Assembly (NCBI GenBank): GCA_019694515.1
Contig: JAIBBU010000027.1
Location: 1 to 43,199 of the forward strand
DNA from: Oligoflexia bacterium
Lineage (GTDB): Bacteria > Bdellovibrionota_C > UBA2361 > JBGSMV01
Length of the DNA: 43,199 bases
Direction: 5' to 3'
Below the pieces are notes generated by a model. It worked only from the letters and a program-made list of their open reading frames with translations. It had not been told where the DNA came from and searched no databases. How positions within the stretch are numbered: the first letter of the stretch is position 1; every line of letters starts with the position of its first letter. Both the position numbers and the translations under genes were made by a program. Positions 1-7,209 of this stretch are shown in pieces.

Positions 1-252
1 CCTGAGAGATTCGAACAGGCGGCTGCGGAGCAGCCGCGAGGCGATAGGGGAATCTCAGGCCGAGCGGTGCTCGGCCGTCAGGGCGCGCCACTTCATTTCT
101 TCGCAGCCTCCGGTCCCGATTCGCGCCCTGAGAGATTCGAACAGGCGGCTGCGGAGCAGCCGCGAGGCGATAGGGGAATCTCAGGCCGAGCGGTGCTCGG
201 CCGTCAGGGCGCGCCACTTCATTTCTTCGCAGCCTCCGGTCCCGATTCGCGC
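1..252. repeat. Two tandem copies of a 126-bp hairpin-bearing repeat
   Basis: Positions 1-126 and 127-252 read as identical units. Each contains two perfect 8-bp dyads with 3-nt loops: GCGGCTGC/GCAGCCGC (19-26 with 30-37, loop GGA) and GGCCGAGC/GCTCGGCC (58-65 with 69-76, loop GGT), repeated 126 bp later. An imperfect outer dyad, CCTGAGAGATTC near 1 and GAATCTCAGG near 50-59, encloses the first hairpin. The window starts exactly at a unit boundary, so more copies may lie to the left. The unit length is a multiple of three, which produces a repetitive but implausible open frame. No function is recognised. Confidence 0.85.
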
Positions 253-711
253 CTCCTTCTGTCATTGCGAGCGAAGCGAAGCAATCCCTACCATTTTGCC
301 TGGAGCTGCGTAGACCCCGACGAAAGGGGGGAAGGGGATCCCCTCCCCATTAAAGTCATGTAAAGCGATGAATGCCATAGCGTTAGGGTTTACCCGCCTC
401 CGCTCATGCTACGGCGAGGCAGGCTTTCGCTCCGCTCGCAATTACAGAGCCGTGCGCACGGAGCTCAATGCTGTCCTCGAATTGTGTCACTCGTACAGCA
501 ATGACAGTGGTGTGACGAAAGTTGCTAAAAACTGATCGCCGCCGCATCCTTTTTGAAGAGTCCAGTTCTCTGGATCGGCCTCTCGGCCGGGGTGCGGCAC
601 ACCAATCGCCTGCCATCCTGGCTGGTCATTACTGCCAGCCGTCTTTGCATAGGATCTCAGACAGCGGTAAAATGGCCTATTATAGAGATCTCTTCGGTGA
701 CTCGAGGTGCT
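253..711. other. Intergenic stretch with REP-like motifs, no supported gene
   Basis: Positions 259-288 carry a TCATTGCGAGCGAAGCGAAG-type motif. Positions 421-447 carry the inverted-sense form AGGCTTTCGCTCCGCTCGC followed by AATTACAG. The word CTGTCCTCGAATTG occurs at 471-484. The last two words recur in the same order in the repeat-rich stretch near 30352-30435, so both places host the same dispersed family. Open frames here translate the repeats and are not considered genes. The final 40 bases before 712 are the likely promoter/leader of the next gene, but no confident promoter could be assigned. Confidence 0.6.
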
Positions 712-1332
712 ATGACTAAGTTCGAAGACCCGACAACCCCGCGCGGATGCGATCGCTGCTCAGCCCAGCCGGGTGAGCCGCTATGTGCTACAGCGTTTCA
801 AGCCACTACCCTTGATCAGATCCACTCCGTATACAATCCAGCGCGCCAACGGACCTGCGTGGTTATTCCTGGAATCAATCGTGCTTTGCATATTTCCAGA
901 TTAGAACCCAAAGCCGCACTTGATTCAGTCGAGCTTACGCTGCGCCTTGAGTTGAGAGAGGTCGCCGGGAAGCGCGTACCGTTACTTAGTATTGATGAGA
1001 TTCGAGAGTTTGCCGGAATGCGGATGGCGATAGACAGCTGGTTTGAGCCGGCGCTTGAACTGCCAGCAGAGAGCGAAGGTGGGGAAGCGTTAAGATTGGA
1101 AATTCCGGCGACAGGGGTCCGTCGTGTCGCTGAAGGCAAGGCTAAGTTTGGTATTGAGGTGCAGCTCGATCGTTCGGACCGTATCCCGGATCGGCCAGTA
1201 GCGAACGCGCTCGTCACTTTAACGGGCAGCGTCGCTGACTTTCTTAGGGAAAAGATCTCAAAGGATTGGTATCTCCCAGGGGGTGATCCTTTATCACGCC
1301 GCATTACAGTTCAGCTTGCGACGCTGAAGTAA
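712..1332 (+). CDS. Hypothetical protein, 206 aa
   Basis: The family is not recognised. The ATG at 712 is preferred over longer in-frame versions because a GAGGTG Shine-Dalgarno-like sequence lies at 704-709 and the upstream part of the frame is repeat-derived intergenic DNA. The protein has no signal peptide or membrane segment. The N-terminus carries a CDRC motif and two more cysteines (residues ~11-25), after which there are no further cysteines. The middle alternates hydrophobic and acidic stretches (SVELTLRLELREVAGKRVPL, then ALRLEIPATGVRRVAEGKAK) typical of a beta-rich fold. It converges with the dam-like gene, the two stops being about 20 bp apart. It is probably a real cytoplasmic protein of unknown role. 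Confidence 0.6.
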   Translation: MTKFEDPTTPRGCDRCSAQPGEPLCATAFQATTLDQIHSVYNPARQRTCVVIPGINRALHISRLEPKAALDSVELTLRLELREVAGKRVPLLSIDEIREFAGMRMAIDSWFEPALELPAESEGGEALRLEIPATGVRRVAEGKAKFGIEVQLDRSDRIPDRPVANALVTLTGSVADFLREKISKDWYLPGGDPLSRRITVQLATLK

Positions 1333-1352
1333 AGATCTTCGAATCACGAACT

Positions 1353-2219
1353 CTAGGTGTAATTCCTAACGATCACTTCGTTAATCTTGCCGCGCTTGGC
1401 TGCAACCGAATTAATTGCCCGGCTGGCCTCAACCGTTTCGATCTTGAAAGCCGCGTACAGCTCGAAAATTTCCGGAGCAGACGAATTGGAAAGCATGAAC
1501 TTCACATTCTTGCGATCCAGCTCCACACATGCGTCGCGAAGCTGTACCTGCATATCCTTGCCGAATGAGTCTCGATAGTAGCTAGTAAAGGAGGAGGTTG
1601 AGCTTAGCGGCATATATGGGGGATCGAGATACACGAAGTCGCCTGCGCCCGCATGGGCCAGCACCTGCTGAAATGTCTCGCAATGAATTTCGGTGCTCTG
1701 CAGTGCTTGACTACACGCTCTTAAATTGTCGGCGTCGCAAATCGTAGGATTCTCATAGCGCCCAAAGGGGGTATTGAAGTGGCCATGCGAATTAACACGA
1801 TAAAGGCCGTTGTAGCAGCTCTTGTTCAGATAGATCAGCCGCGCAGCGCGCCGCACTGGGCTCCAGTGCGCAAAGCCCGGCTCCCGATCGGACGCGCGCA
1901 TTTTGTAATAGAAGGCGCTCTCGTAAGGATAACTCTTTAGCAGCTTGATCACCTCACCGACCTTGTCGCGCACAGCGGCAAAGGTAGCAATCAGCTCGGG
2001 GTTCAGATCGGAGAGAAAGGTGTGATGCGGCTGCAGATGAAAAAAGAGCGCAGCACTACCAGCAAACGGTTCAAAATAACGCTCAAAGTTGGATGGAATC
2101 CGACGGGATAGTTCGGGTATCAGCCGGCCTTTTCCACCGGCCCATTTCAAGAATGGCCGGCATGTTACCGGTGTGTCGCTTTGTTCGCTGTCTTCGGGTC
2201 TTCTTAGCGCCTGCCCCAT
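1353..2219 (-). CDS. dam: Dam-type (D12 class) adenine-specific DNA methyltransferase
   Basis: Transfers a methyl group from S-adenosylmethionine to the N6 of adenine in DNA; Dam proteins of this class usually act on GATC. Visible motifs in family order are FLKWAGGK (residues 23-30, SAM-binding motif X), FEPFAGS (49-55, motif I) and the catalytic DPPY (199-202, motif IV), plus a Dam-like LIYLNKSCYNGLYRVNSHG target-recognition segment around 128-146. The length of 288 aa is normal for Dam (about 270-280). On the minus strand AAGG lies 7 nt ahead of the ATG. No restriction endonuclease gene is nearby, so it looks like a solitary methylase that could serve mismatch repair, replication timing or gene regulation. 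Specificity for GATC is inferred from the family. Confidence 0.9.
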   Translation of the reverse strand: MGQALRRPEDSEQSDTPVTCRPFLKWAGGKGRLIPELSRRIPSNFERYFEPFAGSAALFFHLQPHHTFLSDLNPELIATFAAVRDKVGEVIKLLKSYPYESAFYYKMRASDREPGFAHWSPVRRAARLIYLNKSCYNGLYRVNSHGHFNTPFGRYENPTICDADNLRACSQALQSTEIHCETFQQVLAHAGAGDFVYLDPPYMPLSSTSSFTSYYRDSFGKDMQVQLRDACVELDRKNVKFMLSNSSAPEIFELYAAFKIETVEASRAINSVAAKRGKINEVIVRNYT

Positions 2220-2262
2220 GGGGTTACCTTAGCACATTGAGTTTTAAGAGAGATAGCAAAGT

Positions 2263-2305
2263 CCCCCAAAATTTCCGGCAGGGGGCTTAAGTTGTTAAGC
2301 CTTTT
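2263..2305 (+). promoter_or_regulatory. Candidate attenuator in the glmS leader
   Basis: GGCTTAA (2284-2290), loop GTTG, TTAAGCC (2295-2301) form a perfect 7-bp stem directly followed by TTTT (2302-2305). This is the form of an intrinsic terminator reading toward glmS, whose ATG lies 48 nt downstream. A CCCCC run at 2263-2267 can pair with GGGGG at 2281-2285, overlapping the terminator stem by two bases, so the two structures compete. No plus-strand gene lies directly upstream that would need a terminator here. This makes attenuation or read-through control of glmS plausible. The ligand or signal is unknown, and no known riboswitch class was recognised. Confidence 0.4.
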
Positions 2306-2353
2306 AGCAGGTGATAAACTCCGGCTGCACCGTTTTTATTGGCGGAAATCACC

Positions 2354-4189
2354 ATGTGCGGCATTGTCGGATACATTGGACCCAAGGATGCGCTCGATTT
2401 GATCGTGGCGGGTTTGGAGCGGCTTGAATACCGCGGTTACGACTCCTCCGGTATCGCCGTGCTCCAGGATGGCCGCATCCAGGTTACCCGGGCGGTGGGG
2501 AAGCTGGCGGAGCTGAAGAAAACCTTAGCCGAACAGGGGCCCCGGACCCCCACTCATATCGGCATCGGCCATACGCGCTGGGCGACCCACGGCAGACCCT
2601 CGGAAATTAATGCCCATCCGCATACCGCCGGACGCGTTAGCCTTATTCACAACGGAATTATCGAAAACTATATTCCGCTGCGCGAAAAGCTGAGCAAGGC
2701 CGGATCGATCTTCAAGTCGGAGACCGACACTGAAATAGCAGCCCACCTTTTGAACTATCACCTCGAAAAAGGACATTCGCCGATCGATGCGCTGCGCCAG
2801 ACCTGCGCAGAGATCCGCGGCAGTTATGCCTTCGTGGCGCTGGATGCCGACCATCCTGACCGGCTGCTGATCGCAAAGAATTCGACCCCGATTGTGGTCG
2901 GAATGACCAAGACCGAACTCATTGTTGCCAGCGACATACCTGCAGTCCTGCCAATCACCCGCGACGTTCTGATTTTGGAAGACGGCGATCTGGCGGAGGT
3001 AGCGCCAGGACGTATCTACGTTGAACACAATGGCAAGCCGGTGGAGCGCAAGCCGCAGCATATTAGCTGGGATGCTGTGACAGCTCAGAAGGGCGGATTC
3101 AAGCATTTCATGCTTAAGGAGATCCATGACCAGGTGCAAATGCTGGCTGAGGTATTTCGCGGCCGGATCGAACTTGAAAAAGGCGATGTCGATCTGGGAG
3201 AACTCACGCTCAAGCCTGATGACGTTCGGAAGTTAAACCGGATCGTGCTGGTAGCCTGCGGCAGCGCTTGGCATGCCGCGCTGGTCACTAAGTTTTATAT
3301 CGAGCATCTGGCCGGGATTCCGTGCGAAGTCGATTATGCCTCGGAGCTTCGCTATCGCACGCCGGTTTTCGATCGCAACACCTTGGTGGTCGCGATTTCG
3401 CAATCCGGGGAGACCGCCGACACTCTCGGTGCGATCGAGCTGGTCAGAAATGAGGCGCGCACGCTGGCGTTTTGCAATGTGCTCGGATCCTCTCTGACCA
3501 GGAAGGTTCAGGATGTAATTTTTACTCAGGCCGGACCTGAGATTAGCGTCGCCTCGACCAAGGCGTTTACGACTCAGTTAGTCGTCGGCTATCTATTCGC
3601 CCTGTATCTAGGCAAATGCCGCGGCAAGCTTGCACATCAGCAGCTGGCTGGGCTGGTTGAGCCGCTGGTCCATCTGCCCACGGCAGTGGACGAGGCGCTT
3701 AAGCTTAACAACAAGATCGAGGAGGTCGCTAAGCAGTTTTCCCAGGCGCGCGATTTTCTGTTCCTGGGAAGAGGAATCTGTTACCCAATCGCGCTCGAGG
3801 GAGCCTTAAAGCTTAAAGAGATTTCTTATATTCATGCGGAGGGCTATCCAGCGGGGGAGATGAAGCACGGCCCGATCGCGCTGATCAGTGATGAGATGCC
3901 GGTGGTTGTTATCATGCATAAATCCGATCTGTTGTTTGAGAAGACTTTAAGTAACGTGCGGGAAGCTGAGTCACGCGGCGGAAAAATCATTGCGATTACC
4001 GATGCGGGCGATCATCCGGAGCTCAGAAAAATCTGCAAGGCCGTGATCGAGATGCCGCATGTTTCCGAGCTTCTGAGTCCGATCGTACTGACCATCCCGC
4101 TGCAGCTATTGGCCTATCATGTGGCGGTATTGAATGGCACTGATGTCGACCTGCCGCGCAATTTAGCCAAGAGCGTAACTGTCGAATAA
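2354..4189 (+). CDS. glmS: Glutamine--fructose-6-phosphate aminotransferase (isomerizing)
   Basis: Makes glucosamine-6-phosphate from fructose-6-phosphate and glutamine, the first committed step to UDP-GlcNAc for peptidoglycan and LPS. The start is the ATG at 2354 because the enzyme needs Cys as its N-terminal residue after Met removal (MCGIVGYIG). A TTG 15 bases upstream would bury this catalytic cysteine. Domain order is an N-terminal class II glutaminase (to ~240) followed by two SIS sugar-isomerase domains containing SQSGETADT (~347-355) and STKAF (~400). The GYPAGEMKHGP segment and the C-terminal tail ending DLPRNLAKSVTVE are also typical. The length of 611 aa matches the family (609 in E. 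coli). It supplies the precursor used by the dcw cluster just downstream. Confidence 0.97.
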   Translation: MCGIVGYIGPKDALDLIVAGLERLEYRGYDSSGIAVLQDGRIQVTRAVGKLAELKKTLAEQGPRTPTHIGIGHTRWATHGRPSEINAHPHTAGRVSLIHNGIIENYIPLREKLSKAGSIFKSETDTEIAAHLLNYHLEKGHSPIDALRQTCAEIRGSYAFVALDADHPDRLLIAKNSTPIVVGMTKTELIVASDIPAVLPITRDVLILEDGDLAEVAPGRIYVEHNGKPVERKPQHISWDAVTAQKGGFKHFMLKEIHDQVQMLAEVFRGRIELEKGDVDLGELTLKPDDVRKLNRIVLVACGSAWHAALVTKFYIEHLAGIPCEVDYASELRYRTPVFDRNTLVVAISQSGETADTLGAIELVRNEARTLAFCNVLGSSLTRKVQDVIFTQAGPEISVASTKAFTTQLVVGYLFALYLGKCRGKLAHQQLAGLVEPLVHLPTAVDEALKLNNKIEEVAKQFSQARDFLFLGRGICYPIALEGALKLKEISYIHAEGYPAGEMKHGPIALISDEMPVVVIMHKSDLLFEKTLSNVREAESRGGKIIAITDAGDHPELRKICKAVIEMPHVSELLSPIVLTIPLQLLAYHVAVLNGTDVDLPRNLAKSVTVE

Positions 4190-4193
4190 TCGC

Positions 4194-4228
4194 ATTCTTA
4201 GCGGAAACGGCGCCTTAACGCTAAGAAT
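4194..4228 (+). terminator. Perfect hairpin after glmS
   Basis: ATTCTTAGCG (4194-4203) pairs perfectly with CGCTAAGAAT (4219-4228) around a 15-nt loop, 4 nt after the glmS stop. There is no immediate T tract (only a TTTT about 17 nt later), so it may be a 3'-end stabiliser or a Rho-assisted end rather than a classic intrinsic terminator. Confidence 0.45.
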
Positions 4229-4303
4229 CCGGACTGCCAAGCCGCTTTTGTCCTGCTATCGTTAAGCCGATCCAAGAACAGGCCGAAAGTCTGAGATAAA
4301 ATC

Positions 4304-5173
4304 ATGCGAAACGTACCCACTGCCGTCATAGCTGTAACTTTGCTAATCCCGCTCCTTGGCGCTGAGGCGCAGGCCAAGAAGAATTATCTTTGCAATCTTG
4401 AAGGTGCCATTTGGAACCAGAGCGTGCCCTGTGATCAGGACAGCCCCGAAAGGGGCATAATGAAGGACCGCCTGCATTATGAGGAGCGACAGGCTAGCCG
4501 CAAGGAATTAGCGCGGCTGATTGAGGAGCATAAAACGGAGGGAACAATTGCGCGGCTGCAGAATTTCCCGGAGCGTTATGACAACCAGGATATCTTGCTA
4601 AAAGAGGTCTGGTTATATGGAAACGTGATTCGATTGGATGAAAGCTGGCTGCCGGCCGGTGAGCAGACCGAGCTACTGATCAAGGACAAGTTCGATCGGG
4701 CTCTGCCGGTCTTGGCCTCGAACAATGAGGGGATCAAGCTGCTTGATCGGCTGAAGCCCAACCTGGCTTATCCGTTGACCCAAATTACGGTCAGGATTAT
4801 CAACGGCCCTTCCGGCTACTACGCCTCGCTAATCGATCTGTCGATCTCTGACCAAGCCCCGAAAAAGGTCGCTGACTGGAAGAGCATTCCGCAGTCGGTG
4901 CTGCTTAGAGCTGCACCTGCCGCTTCCGGCTCTGAAGTGGGTGAGGGTGATGATCAGGAGAGTTTTGAGCCTCAAAAGGTTGAGCCGGAAAAGCATTACA
5001 AGGACGATGAGCTGCCCCCCGACGCCGGTGATACCAAGGAGGATGATGGAGTATTTAGCGCCTATACCAATGCATTGAAGAAGGCCAAGGCGCTCGGTAA
5101 GGACAAGAGCTACAACTCAGGGCTGGAACAGGCCGATCCGGAGAGGGGAAACAGCGGCTTTTCGGAGGAATAG
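4304..5173 (+). CDS. Predicted secreted protein of unknown function, 289 aa
   Basis: The family is not recognised. Residues 1-24 form a Sec signal peptide (MRNVPTAV..., hydrophobic core, then AEAQA before KK), so the mature protein should be periplasmic. Two cysteines shortly after cleavage (in YLCNLEG and VPCDQD) could form a disulfide. The central part (~55-200) is mixed and charged. The C-terminal third, from ~residue 205, is highly acidic and low-complexity (SEVGEGDDQESFE, DDELPPDAGDTKEDD) and probably disordered. It stands alone between glmS and the mraZ promoter region. No catalytic motif is visible. Confidence 0.65.
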   Translation: MRNVPTAVIAVTLLIPLLGAEAQAKKNYLCNLEGAIWNQSVPCDQDSPERGIMKDRLHYEERQASRKELARLIEEHKTEGTIARLQNFPERYDNQDILLKEVWLYGNVIRLDESWLPAGEQTELLIKDKFDRALPVLASNNEGIKLLDRLKPNLAYPLTQITVRIINGPSGYYASLIDLSISDQAPKKVADWKSIPQSVLLRAAPAASGSEVGEGDDQESFEPQKVEPEKHYKDDELPPDAGDTKEDDGVFSAYTNALKKAKALGKDKSYNSGLEQADPERGNSGFSEE

Positions 5174-5359
5174 TCGCCTTCGCTGTCCCACCCTTACTTC
5201 GGGACACCCAACTTGTGCCGTTTCATAAATTCGAGTGCGCGCTGAATTCGCACTAACCCCTCGAAAGGCTAGGGGGCATTACTTTAATCCGCTTTAACTA
5301 TTAAAAACTCTTACTAAATCGCTTGACGGAATGAAGCTCTATGCCTTAGTGTCAAGAAG
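5174..5359. other. Intergenic leader of the dcw operon
   Basis: Contains two modest hairpins, TGTCCC/GGGACA (5184-5189 with 5201-5206) and CCCCT/AGGGG (around 5256-5274). These may end transcription of the preceding gene, though neither has a strong T tract. A TTGACG at 5323-5328 is the best -35 candidate, but the element 17 bp downstream (TTAGTG) is a poor -10, so the promoter is not firmly placed. Confidence 0.35.
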
Positions 5360-5384
5360 TGGGGTGAAGTGGGATAAGTTGGGA
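5360..5384 (+). promoter_or_regulatory. MraZ operator: three TGGGR boxes
   Basis: TGGGG (5360-5364), TGGGA (5370-5374) and TGGGA (5380-5384) are direct repeats separated by exactly 5 nt each. That is the known arrangement of MraZ-binding sites (TGGGN repeats with 5-nt spacers) in front of dcw operons. They lie 57 bp before the mraZ ATG and should mediate autoregulation of the operon by MraZ. Confidence 0.85.
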
Positions 5385-5440
5385 TATTTGACCAAGACGG
5401 GTTTTAAATCAGGTTTTCCCCACGTTTCTCTCATTTTCCT

Positions 5441-5953
5441 ATGACAAGAAAAGAGCAACGACCGCTCTCAACGCGGGGCGAAAGCCCCGCGTCTTTCCCC
5501 TCCTTTCGAGGGAACTTCAGCCACGCGCTGGATGAAAAAGGTCGTGTCAGCTTGCCCGCCGAATTCCGCCGCATACTTTCTGACCACAGCGAAGAAGCGG
5601 TCGTAATCACCAACTATATTTCAGACGGCGCCCGCTGCATCGAGGGGTTTGGGGTCAAGACCTGGCAGGATTTCGAGCAGAAGCTCCGGCAGAAAAGTCG
5701 ATTTAGTCCCAAGCTTCAGAAACTTGAAAATTTCTATCTGAGTCGTGCGGCCGAATGTGCACTTGATGGCAGCGGCCGCATTTTGATTCCGGCCCATCTT
5801 AAGACCTATGCCGGGATCGAGCGTGATGTGACCTTCACCTCTTCAATTCATGGTTTTCGGATCTGGGACACGCGCGTTTGGAACATGATCTTCGCGGCAG
5901 CCGAACAGGCGCTCCTCGAAGATCCTGAGATTTTCGCCGAGGTCGATGTCTGA
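5441..5953 (+). CDS. mraZ: Transcriptional regulator MraZ
   Basis: A ring-forming AbrB-like DNA-binding protein that regulates the dcw operon from the TGGGR boxes upstream. Two MraZ (SpoVT/AbrB-like) repeats are visible: the first begins FRGNFSHALDEKGRVSLPAE (residues ~23-42) and the second contains ECALDGSGRILIPAHLK (~105-121). Typical MraZ proteins start at the FRGN segment. Here about 21 extra residues (MTRKEQRPLSTRGESPASFPS) precede it, because the only in-frame ATG is at 5441. No good Shine-Dalgarno is visible, and a strong hairpin lies inside this extension. The 170-aa length exceeds the usual ~145-152 mainly for this reason. It overlaps rsmH by 8 bp. Confidence 0.93.
   Translation: MTRKEQRPLSTRGESPASFPSFRGNFSHALDEKGRVSLPAEFRRILSDHSEEAVVITNYISDGARCIEGFGVKTWQDFEQKLRQKSRFSPKLQKLENFYLSRAAECALDGSGRILIPAHLKTYAGIERDVTFTSSIHGFRIWDTRVWNMIFAAAEQALLEDPEIFAEVDV
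5471..5492 (+). promoter_or_regulatory. GAAA-tetraloop hairpin within the 5' end of mraZ
   Basis: ACGCGGGGC (5471-5479) pairs perfectly with GCCCCGCGT (5484-5492) around a GAAA tetraloop: 9 bp, very GC-rich, followed by the pyrimidine-rich CTTTCCCCTCCTTT. It sits in the coding sequence of the atypical MraZ N-terminal extension, 30 nt after the ATG. A stable GNRA hairpin in this place could slow early translation or act as a leader control element for the dcw operon. That role is inferred; only the dyad is seen. Confidence 0.5.
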
Positions 5954-6863
5954 GAGCGCAAGTTGCCATATCGCAGTATTGGAGCAGGAGGTGTTGAACT
6001 TTCTTAACGCGAGCCGAGGGGGAACCTACCTAGATTGCACTCTGGGAGGGGGAGGGCATACCCGCGCCATCCTGGCATCTAATCCTGAAAATATGGTCAT
6101 AGCTGTAGATCGCGATCTGCGTGCCATAGAACGTACGCAGGTCAAGTTACAGCAGTATTCCAGTCGCTTGAAGATTGTGCATGGTGAATTCGCCCGGGTG
6201 GCGAAGAGTTTCGAGAGCCACAGCTTCGACGGCATATTAGCTGACCTGGGCTTATCCAGCGATCAGCTGGCAGAGGGGCGGGGATTCTCCTTCAATGACG
6301 CAGGTCCATTGGACATGCGCATGAACGAAGAGCAGGAGTTGAGCGCTGCTAGCCTGATCAATGACTCCGAGCGTCCCGAGCTCTTGCGCATCTTAAGGCA
6401 GGGCGGGGCGGAGCAGGAAGCTGAACGTGCCGTCGCCGCGATCATGCGCGCGCGCCCGATCTCCGATACGGCCGAGTTAGCGCGGGTACTGCGCGAAGCT
6501 CTGGCAGGCCACTACCGCGGGAAGAAGATTGATCCGGCCACGGTGGTTTTCCAGGCACTGCGCATTGCCGTGAATCAGGAGCTGCAGGAGCTTGAGACTC
6601 TTCTGGAGAGTCTGCCGGCACTTGCCAAACCGCATGCCCGTGCCGTCTTCATCTCGTTTCATTCATTAGAGGACCGCGCGGTGGCGGGGACGATGCGGCG
6701 CTGGGCGCAGAGCGAATTTTCCGCCAATTGGCCGGGCGCAGCGTCGGCCCCTAAGCCGATCGGCAAGATTTTAACCCGCAAGGCGGTCACGGCCGCTGAA
6801 GCAGAGCTTTCATCCAACCCCCGGTCTCGCAGCGCTAAGCTGCGGGCTTTTGAGTTTAATTGA
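5946..6863 (+). CDS. rsmH: 16S rRNA (cytosine-1402-N4)-methyltransferase RsmH (MraW)
   Basis: SAM-dependent enzyme that N4-methylates C1402 in the P site of 16S rRNA; it is nearly always second in dcw clusters. The SAM-binding glycine loop LDCTLGGGGHTRAIL lies at residues ~29-43, and the family motifs ILADLGLSSDQL (~98-109) and FISFHSLEDR (~236-245) follow. The length of 305 aa fits the family (about 310). Its ATG overlaps the end of mraZ by 8 bp, indicating translational coupling. ftsL starts 10 bp after the stop. Confidence 0.97.
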   Translation: MSESASCHIAVLEQEVLNFLNASRGGTYLDCTLGGGGHTRAILASNPENMVIAVDRDLRAIERTQVKLQQYSSRLKIVHGEFARVAKSFESHSFDGILADLGLSSDQLAEGRGFSFNDAGPLDMRMNEEQELSAASLINDSERPELLRILRQGGAEQEAERAVAAIMRARPISDTAELARVLREALAGHYRGKKIDPATVVFQALRIAVNQELQELETLLESLPALAKPHARAVFISFHSLEDRAVAGTMRRWAQSEFSANWPGAASAPKPIGKILTRKAVTAAEAELSSNPRSRSAKLRAFEFN

Positions 6864-6872
6864 GGAAACGAT

Positions 6873-7193
6873 ATGGCGATCTGTCTTGACTATCAAAGTG
6901 TTTACTGTGACCGGACCCGCAGCACGGCGTCGCTCAAATTTCAGATCTTTGCCGCGAGCATGCTGCTCTTTGCACTGGCCCTGAAAGTTTGGGTCAAAAT
7001 TGAGCGCACCGATCTCGGATATGATCTAGCCCGAGAGAAGGAACGTACTGTACAACTGGATATGAAGCGGCGCGAGCTTGAGTTGCAGCTATCGGTCCTA
7101 ACCCGGCCTGATACCTTGACCAAAGAGGCCTCGAAACAGCTTGGATTGCAGGCTTTTGATTCCAAGCGCGCACGCCGCATAAAACTCGACTAA
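6873..7193 (+). CDS. ftsL: Cell division protein FtsL-like
   Basis: A small bitopic membrane protein that bridges FtsB/FtsQ to the FtsW-FtsI synthase at the septum. FtsL sequences are poorly conserved, so the call rests on position (between rsmH and ftsI), size (106 aa) and architecture. It has a short cytoplasmic N-terminus, one transmembrane segment (~residues 26-44, IFAASMLLFALALKVWV) and then a periplasmic coiled-coil-like region rich in E/R/L (REKERTVQLDMKRRELELQL). A strong GAGGAAA ribosome site lies 4 nt before the ATG. Confidence 0.8.
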   Translation: MAICLDYQSVYCDRTRSTASLKFQIFAASMLLFALALKVWVKIERTDLGYDLAREKERTVQLDMKRRELELQLSVLTRPDTLTKEASKQLGLQAFDSKRARRIKLD

Positions 7194-7209
7194 TACAGCG
7201 ATGTAGCAA

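Noticed and set aside
1..252. CRISPR-like array
   Set aside because: The two units are contiguous 126-bp copies without unique spacers, and no cas gene is present.
67..363. Open frame of 98 codons over the tandem repeat
   Set aside because: The frame exists because the repeat length is a multiple of three; it encodes repeated and REP-derived residues (LSLRAKRSNP) and has no ribosome site.
2339..2353. TTG start for glmS five codons upstream
   Set aside because: It would prevent the catalytic cysteine from becoming the N-terminal residue.
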